From DATFYM01 sp035315065 (GTDB taxonomy: Bacteria; Acidobacteriota; Terriglobia; UBA7540), in assembly GCA_035315065.1 (NCBI GenBank), contig DATFYM010000208.1, positions 1-21,475 on the forward strand: DNA of 21,475 bases. The letters run 5' to 3'. The notes below the pieces were generated by a model that was given only the letters and a program-made list of their open reading frames with translations, was not told the DNA's origin and did no database searches. Each line of letters begins with the position of its first letter. Position 1 is the stretch's first letter. Made by a program: the position numbers and the translations under genes. Of this stretch, positions 1 through 8,835 are shown in pieces.

Positions 1-453
<453 letters not shown>

Positions 454-509
454 GCCTCATTTCCCTCGCTGCTGGAATTCTGTGAATCAGCTCCCTAAGA
501 CCGCAAACC

Positions 510-2663
<2,154 letters not shown>

Positions 2664-2760
2664 AACCTTAGGTCAGTGACTCCGTCGCAGACTGAGACGC
2701 CTCCCCGATCCTCATCGCCACGATAAGGGTCGGGCAGTCTCAAAGTCTATTGAGAAGTAG

Positions 2761-2777
2761 TGTCGCCGTCGGCGACA
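2761..2777. other. Small perfect hairpin in the rpsG-fusA gap
   Basis: A perfect 7-bp stem (TGTCGCC / GGCGACA) with a 3-nt loop lies in the 182-bp gap between rpsG and fusA. Neither strand has a T-run beside it, so it does not look like an intrinsic terminator. It could be an RNA-processing or translational-control element for the fusA-tuf part of the transcript, or chance. I see no strong sigma-70 promoter in the same gap. Confidence 0.3.
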
Positions 2778-2845
2778 GTGAAGCGGATCGTGGCCCTGGG
2801 TGGACCGCATCCCGCTTCGATCAGGCTGGTCCCGAAAACTCGGAT

Positions 2846-3316
2846 TTACCAGCGGTAATGGGCGAAGGCTTTATTGGCCTCAGCCATGCGGTGTGTATCG
2901 TCCCGCTTCTTAATGGCTCCGCCGCGGTTATTAGCCGCGTCCAGCAACTCCGCCGTCAGCCTCTCCACCATCGACTTCTCGCTGCGCTCGCGCGCATAGC
3001 CAATCAGCCAGCGAAGACTCAACGAAGCCTGTCGATTCCGGTTCACTTCCACCGGAACCTGGTAGTTGGCGCCCCCAACGCGCCGTGTCTTCACTTCCAG
3101 CGTTGGCTTGACGTTATCCAAAGCTTTCTTGAACACCTTCACCGGATCGTCGCTGGTTTTCTGCCTGATCTGCTCCAGGGACCCATAAACAATACGTTGC
3201 GCCACCGATCTCTTACCGTCGTGCATCAGGCAATTGATGAACTTTTGAACCAGCGGGTTCCCGTGAACCGGATCCGGCGCTACCTCCCGACGTTCGACTG
3301 TCCCTTTTCTCGGCAT
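2846..3316 (-). CDS. rpsG: 30S ribosomal protein S7
   Basis: S7 nucleates assembly of the 30S head by binding the 3' major domain of 16S rRNA and lies at the E-site side of the decoding centre. The 156-residue protein is the standard length. It starts MPRKGTVERREVAPDPVHGN, carries the conserved GGANYQVPVEV segment, the RWLI helix, and ends ANKAFAHYRW as usual for bacterial S7. The ATG at 3314-3316 follows CTAGGAT, a modest Shine-Dalgarno. Unlike the usual rpsL-rpsG junction, a small gene and an iterated-word repeat lie between it and rpsL; the repeat ends only 5 bp before the ATG. It is expected to be co-transcribed from the rpsL promoter. Confidence 0.98.
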   Translation of the reverse strand: MPRKGTVERREVAPDPVHGNPLVQKFINCLMHDGKRSVAQRIVYGSLEQIRQKTSDDPVKVFKKALDNVKPTLEVKTRRVGGANYQVPVEVNRNRQASLSLRWLIGYARERSEKSMVERLTAELLDAANNRGGAIKKRDDTHRMAEANKAFAHYRW

Positions 3317-3321
3317 ATCCT

Positions 3322-3354
3322 AGCTTTCAGCCCTCAGTTCTCAGCGCTCAGCTC
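3322..3354. repeat. Iterated CTCAG-word repeat before rpsG
   Basis: On the minus strand this 33-bp stretch reads as iterations of the word GCTGAG/CTGAG (GAGCTGAGCGCTGAGAACTG and so on, ending GGGCTGAAAGCT). The same vocabulary, GCTGA with variable spacers, recurs in the rpsB-rpsI gap and beside tnaA. Here it spans the end of the upstream small gene and the rpsG leader, and supplies the gene's last codons (ELSAEN) and stop. Confidence 0.6.
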
Positions 3355-3579
3355 AAAAGGCCCATACCCAATGGTAGCGCGATGCCCACATTGGTCGCAG
3401 ACGACTTGCAGCCTACGCCCAGAGGGAGTATGGCGTTTTCTCTCGACGGGAAGAAGGTTCACCGAAAATGCCAAACTCCCGTATTCACAAACTAGGTGGC
3501 GGTACTTCTTCTCACCGCACGGGAACCTGACTATGTTCGTGCCCTGATATCGACCGATGCTGCCGTTTTCCAGTTCCAT
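3334..3579 (-). CDS. Small hypothetical protein with four cysteines, inside the str operon
   Basis: An 81-residue protein that I do not recognise, lying between rpsL and rpsG on the same strand. A strong Shine-Dalgarno (GGAGG, 7 nt before the ATG at 3579) supports translation. The protein has cysteines at 21, 31, 61 and 64; the last two form VCDQCGHRA, which resembles one knuckle of a zinc ribbon, with RFPCGEKK and LVCEYG as possible partners. It has no signal peptide or membrane segment. The final residues ELSAEN are encoded by the iterated CTGAG repeat at 3322-3354, so the natural C-terminus may have been altered. By position it would be co-expressed with ribosomal proteins and might bind metal or RNA; that is inference only. 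A spurious ORF is possible but less likely given the ribosome binding site. Confidence 0.6.
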   Translation of the reverse strand: MELENGSIGRYQGTNIVRFPCGEKKYRHLVCEYGSLAFSVNLLPVERKRHTPSGRRLQVVCDQCGHRATIGYGPFELSAEN

Positions 3580-3636
3580 ACTGCGTCCTCCGCGTATGAT
3601 GCGGAGTGCCTACTGCTTTCCGCCGACTGCCTAGTC

Positions 3637-4014
3637 TTACGATGCCTTAGGCCGTTTGGCCCCATACTTTGACCGGCCTTGGCGGCGGTCCCCAACCCCG
3701 GCAGAATCCAACGTTCCGCGAATCACGTGATAGCGGACGCCCGGGAGGTCCTTTACACGCCCGCCGCGGATGAGCACGATGGAGTGCTCCTGGAGGTTAT
3801 GCCCAACGCCCGGGATATAGGTAGTCACCTCCATGCTGTTGGTAAGGCGCACGCGCGCCACCTTCCGCAACGCCGAGTTGGGCTTCTTCGGTGTCTGCGT
3901 GTAGACGCGAATACAAACCCCCCGCTTCTGTGGGCACCCCTCCAGCGCCGGGCTTGACGTTTTGTATCGCGGTTGCTCCCGCCCTAGGCGCACCATTTGG
4001 TTGAACGTTGGCAT
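3637..4014 (-). CDS. rpsL: 30S ribosomal protein S12
   Basis: S12 sits at the decoding centre of the 30S subunit and controls accuracy and streptomycin response. The open frame extends upstream to 4143, but the true start is the ATG at 4012-4014, giving the canonical MPTFNQMVRLGREQPRYKT and a 125-residue protein. The extension would run across the predicted promoter. Conserved blocks are PQKRGVC, TPKKPNSALRKVARVRLTN, GHNLQEHS and RGGRVKDLPGVRYH. The lysines of the TPKKPNS and GRVKDLPG loops, sites of streptomycin-resistance mutations in other bacteria, are of the sensitive type. It is the first gene of the str-type cluster, with its own promoter upstream. Confidence 0.97.
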   Translation of the reverse strand: MPTFNQMVRLGREQPRYKTSSPALEGCPQKRGVCIRVYTQTPKKPNSALRKVARVRLTNSMEVTTYIPGVGHNLQEHSIVLIRGGRVKDLPGVRYHVIRGTLDSAGVGDRRQGRSKYGAKRPKAS

Positions 4015-4101
4015 TCGTAGTCTCTCACGCACCCTCGAATGATTTTTACAACTCGTGGGCGACCTGACAACGAGGGAATTGCCCCACCGTCGATCCTTAC
4101 G

Positions 4102-4131
4102 AGCGTAGCAGATAGTTTCGATATCTGTCAA
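4102..4131 (-). promoter_or_regulatory. Sigma-70-type promoter for rpsL-rpsG-fusA-tuf
   Basis: Read on the minus strand, a perfect -35 box TTGACA (4126-4131) is followed after 18 nt by TACGCT (4102-4107) as the -10. Transcription would start near 4095, giving a leader of about 80 nt before the rpsL ATG at 4014. The gap between frr and rpsL (212 bp) is one of the widest in the translation block, which fits a new transcription unit starting here. Confidence 0.7.
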
Positions 4132-4169
4132 GCATGACTGCAAAACGAATTTCGAAATTTTCGAAACTC

Positions 4170-4207
4170 AAAAACAGCCGGCAATCAAGCCTCATTCGCA
4201 AGTGCCG
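4170..4207 (-). terminator. Weak candidate terminator after frr
   Basis: On the minus strand, CGGCA and TGCCG (arms at 4203-4207 and 4179-4183) can pair around a 19-nt loop and are followed by a run of five T (4170-4174). The stem is short and the loop long, so this is only a candidate for partial termination between frr and the rpsL promoter. Confidence 0.3.
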
Positions 4208-4226
4208 AGTCTTGAATTCTCCGGAC

Positions 4227-4787
4227 CTAGCGTAACTCCAGAATCTCCTTCTCCTTGGCCTTACCCTGCTCTTCGAGCTTGGAGGTGAACTCGTCCGTGG
4301 TTTTTTGCACATCCTCCAAGGCCCGCTTTTCGTCGTCCTCCGAGATCGCTTTGTCCTTGAGAAGCTTCTTTAGCGACTCATTCGCATCGCGCCGGATGTT
4401 GCGGAGAGCGGTGCGATGGTTCTCCATTACCTTGTGCAGGTGCTTCACCAATTCCTTGCGCCGCTCCTCAGTCAGAGGTGGAATCGGCACCCGCAGGATC
4501 TTGCCGTCGTTCACCGGATTCAGGCCGAGGTCGGAGGAGCGAATTGTCTTATCAATCACCGCCAGCAACGTCGGATCCCACGGCTGGATGGTCAGCATAT
4601 TCGGCTCCGGCACACCCAAGGTCGCCACCTGACTCAAAGGCGTTGGAGAACCGTAGTAGTCCACCCTGACATGGTCGAAGAGCGTCGTCGACGCTCGTCC
4701 GGTCCGCACGGTGGCGAGTTCATGACGAAAGTCCTCCAACGCTTTGGTCATGCGAGTCTTCGTCTGTGCCAGCGTTTCCTTGGTCAT
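4227..4787 (-). CDS. frr: Ribosome recycling factor
   Basis: RRF works with EF-G to split the ribosome after termination. The 186-residue length is standard. It has the two-domain layout: a long-helix domain I beginning with the LAQTKTRMTKALEDFRHELA helix, the signature RTGRAST, then the domain II beta segment (DYYGSPTPLSQVATLGVPEP, IQPWDP), and a return helix with LRNIRRDANE and the charged C-terminus. The start at 4787 has GGAGG at a 7-nt spacing. It overlaps the stop of pyrH by 4 bp (ATGA), which implies translational coupling. The pyrH-frr order is conserved across bacteria. Confidence 0.97.
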   Translation of the reverse strand: MTKETLAQTKTRMTKALEDFRHELATVRTGRASTTLFDHVRVDYYGSPTPLSQVATLGVPEPNMLTIQPWDPTLLAVIDKTIRSSDLGLNPVNDGKILRVPIPPLTEERRKELVKHLHKVMENHRTALRNIRRDANESLKKLLKDKAISEDDEKRALEDVQKTTDEFTSKLEEQGKAKEKEILELR

Positions 4788-5515
4788 GCTGTGGCCTCCC
4801 CGCGCGACACCAGGGAACCGATCTTCTCGCCCATCACCACCCGCTTCAGATTCTCTGGCACGTTCATGTTGAAAACGATGATCGGCAGCCCGTTATCCAT
4901 GCACAGCGAGATGGCGGTGGTGTCCATCACCGCCAGCCCATTCGAGAGAACTTCGAGATAGCTGATTCGGGCGTACATTTTCGCGTCCGGAACCTTCCTG
5001 GGATCGGCATCGTAAACGCCGTCGACCTTGGTCGCTTTCAGAATCACGTCCGCCTTGATTTCCATCGCCCGCAACGCCGCCGCCGTGTCCGTAGAAAAGT
5101 AGGGGTTGCCGGTTCCCGCCGCCAGCACCACCACCCGCCCTTTCTCCAAGTGCCGAATCACGCGCCGGCGAATGAACGGTTCGGCTATCTCTCTGATCTC
5201 AACCGCCGTGACCACCCGCGTGAACGACCCGGCCTTTTCCAGCGCGTCCTGCAGCGCCAGGGCGTTAATCACGGTGGCAAGCATTCCCATGTGGTCCGCC
5301 ACCACACGATCCAAACCCTGCGCCGATGCCGCTACCCCGCGGATGAAGTTTCCACCGCCCACCACGATCGCCACTTGCACACCGAGATCATGAACCTCGT
5401 GGACTTCCCCGGCGATGCGGTTGACGACGTTGGGGTCAACGCCGAAGCCTTGCGTACCCAGCAAGGCCTCACCGCTCAGCTTCAGAAGAATCCGTCGAAA
5501 GACCGGCTCAGACAT
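4784..5515 (-). CDS. pyrH: UMP kinase
   Basis: UMP kinase phosphorylates UMP to UDP in pyrimidine nucleotide synthesis; the bacterial enzyme is a hexamer of the amino-acid kinase fold. The protein shows the KLSGEAL nucleotide-binding start, GGGNFIRG, DHMGMLATVINALALQDAL, the GTGNPYFSTDTAAALRA block with the phosphate-binding and catalytic loop, and ATKVDGVYDADP. The chosen ATG at 5513-5515 gives MSEPVFRRILLK (243 residues). The frame extends six codons further to a TTG at 5533, but that lies inside an iterated repeat. No convincing Shine-Dalgarno precedes either start; the repeat occupies that place. It is coupled to frr by a 4-bp overlap and lies downstream of tsf. Confidence 0.97.
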   Translation of the reverse strand: MSEPVFRRILLKLSGEALLGTQGFGVDPNVVNRIAGEVHEVHDLGVQVAIVVGGGNFIRGVAASAQGLDRVVADHMGMLATVINALALQDALEKAGSFTRVVTAVEIREIAEPFIRRRVIRHLEKGRVVVLAAGTGNPYFSTDTAAALRAMEIKADVILKATKVDGVYDADPRKVPDAKMYARISYLEVLSNGLAVMDTTAISLCMDNGLPIIVFNMNVPENLKRVVMGEKIGSLVSRGEATA

Positions 5516-5525
5516 GCAGAAATCG

Positions 5526-5599
5526 AAAGTCAAAGGTCAAGGCCCAAAGCCCCAGCCGGCCTCTTCACCTTACCTTTGACTTCTTGCCCTTTGACCTTC
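5526..5599. repeat. Inverted iterated-word repeat in the tsf-pyrH gap
   Basis: AAAGTCAAAGGTCAAGG (5526-5542) is mirrored by CCTTACCTTTGACTT (5568-5582), and the word recurs as CCCTTTGACCTT (5588-5599) directly at the tsf stop codon. The whole 84-bp gap is built from this word family, so it can fold into alternative hairpins in the transcript. It ends within about 10 nt of the pyrH ATG. Confidence 0.65.
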
Positions 5600-6241
5600 T
5601 TAAGAACCCGCTGCGGATCCATCCGAACCCGCACTGCCCATTCCCTCACCCACCTTGAATCGCGCAAACCGCCGCACGGCGATGTTCTCCCCAAACTTCG
5701 CGATCTTGGCGTTAATCAACTCGCGGATCGTCTGCGCGCTCGCCTGATCCTTGATGAAGTGCTGCTCGTAGAGGCAGTAATCCTCATAGAATTTGGCCAG
5801 CCTTCCTTCCACCATGCGGTCCACGACCGCGTCAGGTTTTCCCGCCGACTTTGCCTGGTCGCGCAGAATAGTGCGCTCGCGGTCCAGAACTTCCGCGCTC
5901 ACATCCTCTTTGCGAACGAAGCGAGGATCGGTAGCGCAGATCTGCATCGCCAGGTCGTGAGCCAATTCCTGGAACTCTTGATTGCGAGCCACGAAATCGC
6001 TCTCACAGTTGACCTCGACGATCACGGCAAGCTGTGCGCCCTGGTGGACGTAGGAGCCGATGAGGCCTTGCTTGGTCGCCCGGCCTTCTTTCTTCGCGGC
6101 CGCCGCCTGCCCGCGCTTGCGGAGAATCGTGTACGCCTCCTCGATATTGCCCTGCCCCTCTTCGAGCGCCTTCTTGCACTCCATCATCGGAGCGCCACTC
6201 ATCTCCCGCAGCTTCTTTACCATGTCAGACGAAATATTCAT
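5600..6241 (-). CDS. tsf: Elongation factor Ts
   Basis: EF-Ts is the nucleotide-exchange factor that regenerates EF-Tu-GTP. The start is placed at the ATG at 6239-6241 (MNISSDMVKKLREMSGAPMM); the frame extends eight codons further but the family starts here, giving 213 residues. The N-terminal UBA-like domain contains VKKLRE and MMECKKAL. The core carries EVNCESDFVARN, the strongly conserved EF-Tu contact region (VNCETDFVA), and the protein ends in a short Gly/Ser-rich tail. The length matches the short, single-core form known from Thermus rather than the 283-residue Escherichia coli form. rpsB lies 83 bp upstream and pyrH downstream, the usual order. Confidence 0.97.
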   Translation of the reverse strand: MNISSDMVKKLREMSGAPMMECKKALEEGQGNIEEAYTILRKRGQAAAAKKEGRATKQGLIGSYVHQGAQLAVIVEVNCESDFVARNQEFQELAHDLAMQICATDPRFVRKEDVSAEVLDRERTILRDQAKSAGKPDAVVDRMVEGRLAKFYEDYCLYEQHFIKDQASAQTIRELINAKIAKFGENIAVRRFARFKVGEGMGSAGSDGSAAGS

Positions 6242-6324
6242 TCCCGCTTCCCATCCTCCCCGCACGCTTCAGGACCAGCTCCGGTCGCGGCTTCACCTCT
6301 CGGCTCCACGCGCCCTGGGCGTCG

Positions 6325-7284
6325 CTACCGCATGTCGCTCGGCCCACCCTCTTCATTCGATTCTTCGCCGCCGCGCCGCCCGCCCACCCTGCGTTTAATC
6401 TTGGGGACGCGGACACGGCCGTCGGCCACCTCCTCTGCCGCGACCACGCTGGAAGGAAGAGCATCCTTGAAACCAAACCCCTCGCCCTCGCCCGCCTCGG
6501 ACCGCATACCTTCGCCGATCGCGGCCGCCTCGCGTTCGCGCTCCAACTCTTCCGCCCTTTGCTCGGCTGCGATCTTCTCCGCCTCCAAGCGCTTCTCCTC
6601 GGCGGCTCGCCGGCCCTCGATCACCGCCTCAGCGATGCGCGAGGTAAACAACCGGATCGACCGTAACGCGTCGTCGTTACCCGGAATGACCCAATCCACC
6701 AAGTCCGGGTCGCAGTTGGTATCCACGATGGCCACCACCGGGATCCCCAGCTTGCGAGCCTCGAGCACGGCAATCTGCTCGTTGCTTGAATCCACCACGA
6801 AGAGAGCGTCCGGCAGGGCGGACATTTCCTTGATGCCCGACAGGTTCTGCTCCAGGTGCTTTCGCTCCCGCTCCAGGTGCAGCACCTCCTTCTTGGTCAG
6901 CAGCTCGTAACGACCGTCCTTGCTCATCTCTTCCAGCTCTTTCAGACGCTGGATGGACTTCTGAATGGTGGCGTTGTTCGTCAGCAGGCCGCCGAGCCAG
7001 CGGTGATTGACGTAGTACATCCCGCAACGAATCGCCTCTTCGGAGATGGCCTCCTGCGCTTGGCGCTTGGTACCCACAAACAGGACAGTCTTCCCCTGCT
7101 CGGACATCTCCGAGACGACCTTGGCGGCCTCCTTAAAGAGCTTGAGGGTCTTCTGAAGGTCGATGATGTAAATACCGTTGCGCTCACCGTAGATGTACTG
7201 CTTCATCTTCGGGTTCCAGCGCCGCGTCTGGTGGCCGAAGTGGACCCCCGCCTCCAGAAACTCTTTCATACTGATGTTCGCCAA
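6325..7284 (-). CDS. rpsB: 30S ribosomal protein S2 with long C-terminal tail
   Basis: S2 is a late-assembling 30S protein on the solvent side of the subunit. The core is typical: MANISMKEFLEAGVHFGHQT, RRWNPKMKQYIYGERNGIYIIDLQKT, VNHRWLGGLLTNNATI, ALPDALFVVD and IVDTNCDPDLVDWVIPGNDD. The core ends near residue 222 and is followed by about 95 extra residues: an EA/KR-rich likely coiled coil (225-255), a Gly/Glu linker, and a basic patch VPKIKRRVGGRRGG (293-306). The start is a TTG at 7282-7284, preceded by AGGAGG at a 4-nt spacing; the next ATG (MKEF) would remove conserved residues. Total length is 319 against about 240 in E. coli. The tail could be accessory RNA-binding, which is inference. 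Confidence 0.96.
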   Translation of the reverse strand: MANISMKEFLEAGVHFGHQTRRWNPKMKQYIYGERNGIYIIDLQKTLKLFKEAAKVVSEMSEQGKTVLFVGTKRQAQEAISEEAIRCGMYYVNHRWLGGLLTNNATIQKSIQRLKELEEMSKDGRYELLTKKEVLHLERERKHLEQNLSGIKEMSALPDALFVVDSSNEQIAVLEARKLGIPVVAIVDTNCDPDLVDWVIPGNDDALRSIRLFTSRIAEAVIEGRRAAEEKRLEAEKIAAEQRAEELEREREAAAIGEGMRSEAGEGEGFGFKDALPSSVVAAEEVADGRVRVPKIKRRVGGRRGGEESNEEGGPSDMR

Positions 7285-7300
7285 ATGACCTCCTGCTTCG

Positions 7301-7381
7301 AGCCGTCAGCGATCAACCCTCAGCAATCAGCTAAAGTACCCGTCCGAGTGCCGGCTGATCGCTGATGCTGACGGCTGAAAG
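7301..7381. repeat. Inverted GCTGA-word repeat between rpsI and rpsB
   Basis: The left part (7301-7332, words GTCAGCGATCA and CAGCAATCAGCT) is the imperfect inverse of the right part (7353-7376, words GCTGATCGCTGATGCTGAC). The spacer is about 20 nt. The right arm abuts the rpsI stop codon at 7382. The element occupies nearly all of the 97-bp gap, and its transcript can form a long imperfect hairpin. It may act as a partial terminator or processing site. Confidence 0.65.
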
Positions 7382-7777
7382 CTATCTCTTCGAGAACTGG
7401 AAGCGCTTGCGCGCACCCTTCTGCCCGTACTTCTTGCGTTCCTTGGCGCGAGGATCGCGGGTGAGGAAACCGCCCTGCCTCAATTTGGGGCGCAGCTCCG
7501 GGTTGAACACGAGCAGCGCGCGGGCTATTCCAAGCCGCGCTGCCCCTGCCTGACCGTGGATCCCGCCTCCGTGGGCGTTCACGATCAGGTCGAACTTGCC
7601 GCTCGTTTCGGTTGCCACGAAGGGCTGCAACACTTCGATGCGCAGCGCCTCCGAGGGAAAGTGGTCTCCAAAGGCCCGGTCGTTCACCACCACTTTACCT
7701 TCGCCCGGCCTCAGGATCACGCGCGCTATCGAAGTCTTCCGGCGTCCCGTTCCCGAAAATTGTTCCTGCTCGCTCAC
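7382..7777 (-). CDS. rpsI: 30S ribosomal protein S9
   Basis: S9 binds the 30S head, and its C-terminal tail reaches the P-site tRNA. The sequence shows GTGRRKTSIARV, LRPGEGKVVVND, the NAHGGGIHGQAGAARLGIARALL block, RQGGFLTRDPRAKERKKYGQKGARKRFQFSKR and the invariant SKR terminus. The frame allows a TTG at 7783, but AAGGAG (7784-7789) touches that codon, whereas it lies 6 nt before the GTG at 7775-7777. I therefore choose GTG, giving 131 residues. It is paired with rplM upstream as in most bacteria, but separated from it by a 170-bp gap filled with a hairpin repeat. Confidence 0.96.
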   Translation of the reverse strand: MSEQEQFSGTGRRKTSIARVILRPGEGKVVVNDRAFGDHFPSEALRIEVLQPFVATETSGKFDLIVNAHGGGIHGQAGAARLGIARALLVFNPELRPKLRQGGFLTRDPRAKERKKYGQKGARKRFQFSKR

Positions 7778-7794
7778 GCTCAACTCCTTCTTGA

Positions 7795-7928
7795 TTGCCG
7801 ATTTTCAATTGCCGATTGAGAAAACGATCAGCCGGCAACGCTCAGCCCTCGGCAAGCGGGCCGTGCACGCCCGATCCTCTCTCGCTGATCGCTGGCGACT
7901 CTTTCAATCGGCAATCAGCAATCGGCAA
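7795..7928. repeat. Inverted ATTGCCGATT repeat between rplM and rpsI
   Basis: The left arm at 7795-7821 contains TTGCCGATT twice; the right arm at 7902-7928 contains AATCGGCAA twice. The arms are complementary at about 22 of 27 positions. Inside lies a second pair, CGATCAGC and GCTGATCG (about 7827-7834 and 7883-7892). The element nearly fills the gap between rplM and rpsI, which are usually much closer. No ORF or promoter was seen within it. Confidence 0.65.
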
Positions 7929-7949
7929 ACGAAAATGGGAGGATTCCAG

Positions 7950-8396
7950 CTATCGACCAAGGGAGAGCGGCTCCGGGTTCTGGGCCGCATGCGGGTGCGT
8001 GGATCCTACGTACACCTTCAGCCGCTTGGCCATACGCTCCCCCAGACGTGTCTTGGGAAGCATGCCCTCGATGGCCTCACGGATCAACCGCTCGGGGTGG
8101 GTTTCAAGCACCTTGCGCGCCGACGTCTCTCTCAAGCCGCCGGGGTATCCCGTGTAGTGCCGGTAAATTTTGTCGTCCAGCTTTTTGCCGGTCAGGCGCA
8201 CTTTTTCCGCGTTGACCACAATCACACCGTCGCGGTGCTCCGCACTTGGAGTATAGTCCGGAAAAGCCTTTCCCGTCAGCACCAGCGCCGCGCGAGCCGC
8301 CAGACGGCCCAGCACCCGACCTTCCGCATCAATAACCCGCCACCGGACTTTACCCCGATGGACTCTCTGAAAGTAAGTTCCCACCACACTCTCCAT
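7950..8396 (-). CDS. rplM: 50S ribosomal protein L13
   Basis: L13 is an early-assembly 50S protein. It is recognised by RWRVIDAEGRVLGRLAARAA, LTGKAFPDYTPSAEHRDGVI, VVNAEKVRLTGKKLDDKIYRHYTGYPGGLRE, and the GMLPKTRLGERMAKRLKVYVG motif. The ATG at 8394-8396 (MESVVGTY, 148 residues) is preferred over the adjacent TTG at 8399. The Shine-Dalgarno is weak. It is the first gene of the whole translation block and has a near-consensus promoter 26 to 54 bp upstream. The tail HPHAAQNPEPLSLGR is ordinary for the family. Confidence 0.97.
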   Translation of the reverse strand: MESVVGTYFQRVHRGKVRWRVIDAEGRVLGRLAARAALVLTGKAFPDYTPSAEHRDGVIVVNAEKVRLTGKKLDDKIYRHYTGYPGGLRETSARKVLETHPERLIREAIEGMLPKTRLGERMAKRLKVYVGSTHPHAAQNPEPLSLGR

Positions 8397-8421
8397 CAAA
8401 CCCAGCTAAACGCAAAGGGAA

Positions 8422-8450
8422 ATGCTAACAAATGTCGTCGCCCTTGTCAA
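8422..8450 (-). promoter_or_regulatory. Sigma-70-type promoter of rplM
   Basis: On the minus strand, TTGACA (8445-8450) and TAGCAT (8422-8427) are separated by exactly 17 nt. The predicted start near 8415 gives a leader of about 20 nt before the rplM ATG. It lies in the 129-bp divergent region between rplM and the DPSL fragment. For the plus-strand gene I see no equally good promoter. Confidence 0.75.
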
Positions 8451-8525
8451 CGACTTTCGAAATGCAACGGCACACCCTTGGCAAGTTTTCGCCTATCGAA
8501 CGAGCAGGAAGTATATATTGGAGCT

Positions 8526-8807
8526 ATGCCGGAAGCACGGCAAACTACCGACGCAATACGAAATCACAACCGCGTCCTGGTAGCGGCGGAACGTTGCGCC
8601 ATTGGCCGCTACAACGCCGTCTGCAACTACACCGCCGGCAAGGACCATAGGACCTACGATCTTGCCCTCGCCATCCTGCACGAGGAGATCGAGCACGAGG
8701 CTTGGTTCTCCGAGTTCCTGGGCGAAGGCCCGTCCGGACATTTCCGCCGTTCCGGCACCGGGAGCGACCGGAATTCGCCCTACCTCAAGAAGTTCCTGAT
8801 CCTGTAG
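8526..8807 (+). CDS. Dps-like (DPSL) ferritin, C-terminal half only
   Basis: DPSL proteins are four-helix iron and peroxide detoxifying mini-ferritins related to Dps and bacterioferritin. This 93-residue ORF matches, from my knowledge of the family, only the second half: VLVAAERCAIGRYNAVCN (helix C, Glu22, Cys24, Cys33), then TAGKDHRTYDLALAILHEEI with the ExxH ferroxidase motif EIEH (Glu54 to His57), and the conserved EAWFSEFLGEGPSGHFRR end. The first two helices, about 90 residues, are absent; the DNA before the ATG holds the rplM promoter, not coding sequence. GGAG lies only 2 nt before the ATG. It may be a truncated relic or a two-helix ferritin that would need to dimerise, as encapsulated ferritins do. 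Family assignment is firm, function uncertain. Confidence 0.75.
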   Translation: MPEARQTTDAIRNHNRVLVAAERCAIGRYNAVCNYTAGKDHRTYDLALAILHEEIEHEAWFSEFLGEGPSGHFRRSGTGSDRNSPYLKKFLIL

Positions 8808-8835
8808 ACGGCAGAGAAACGGTCGAAAGTCGGAA

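Noticed and set aside
2750..3547. A 265-codon plus-strand frame over rpsG and the small gene
   Set aside because: Antisense shadow of rpsG; no domain and no ribosome binding site.
4766..6910. A 714-codon plus-strand open frame across pyrH, tsf and rpsB
   Set aside because: It is antisense to three firmly identified genes, has an Arg/His-rich composition typical of a shadow frame in G+C-rich DNA, and shows no domain.
8497..8525. Promoter TATATT directly before the DPSL fragment
   Set aside because: The only -35-like TTGGCA (8478-8483) is 30 nt away from it; spacing is too long to support a sigma-70 promoter.
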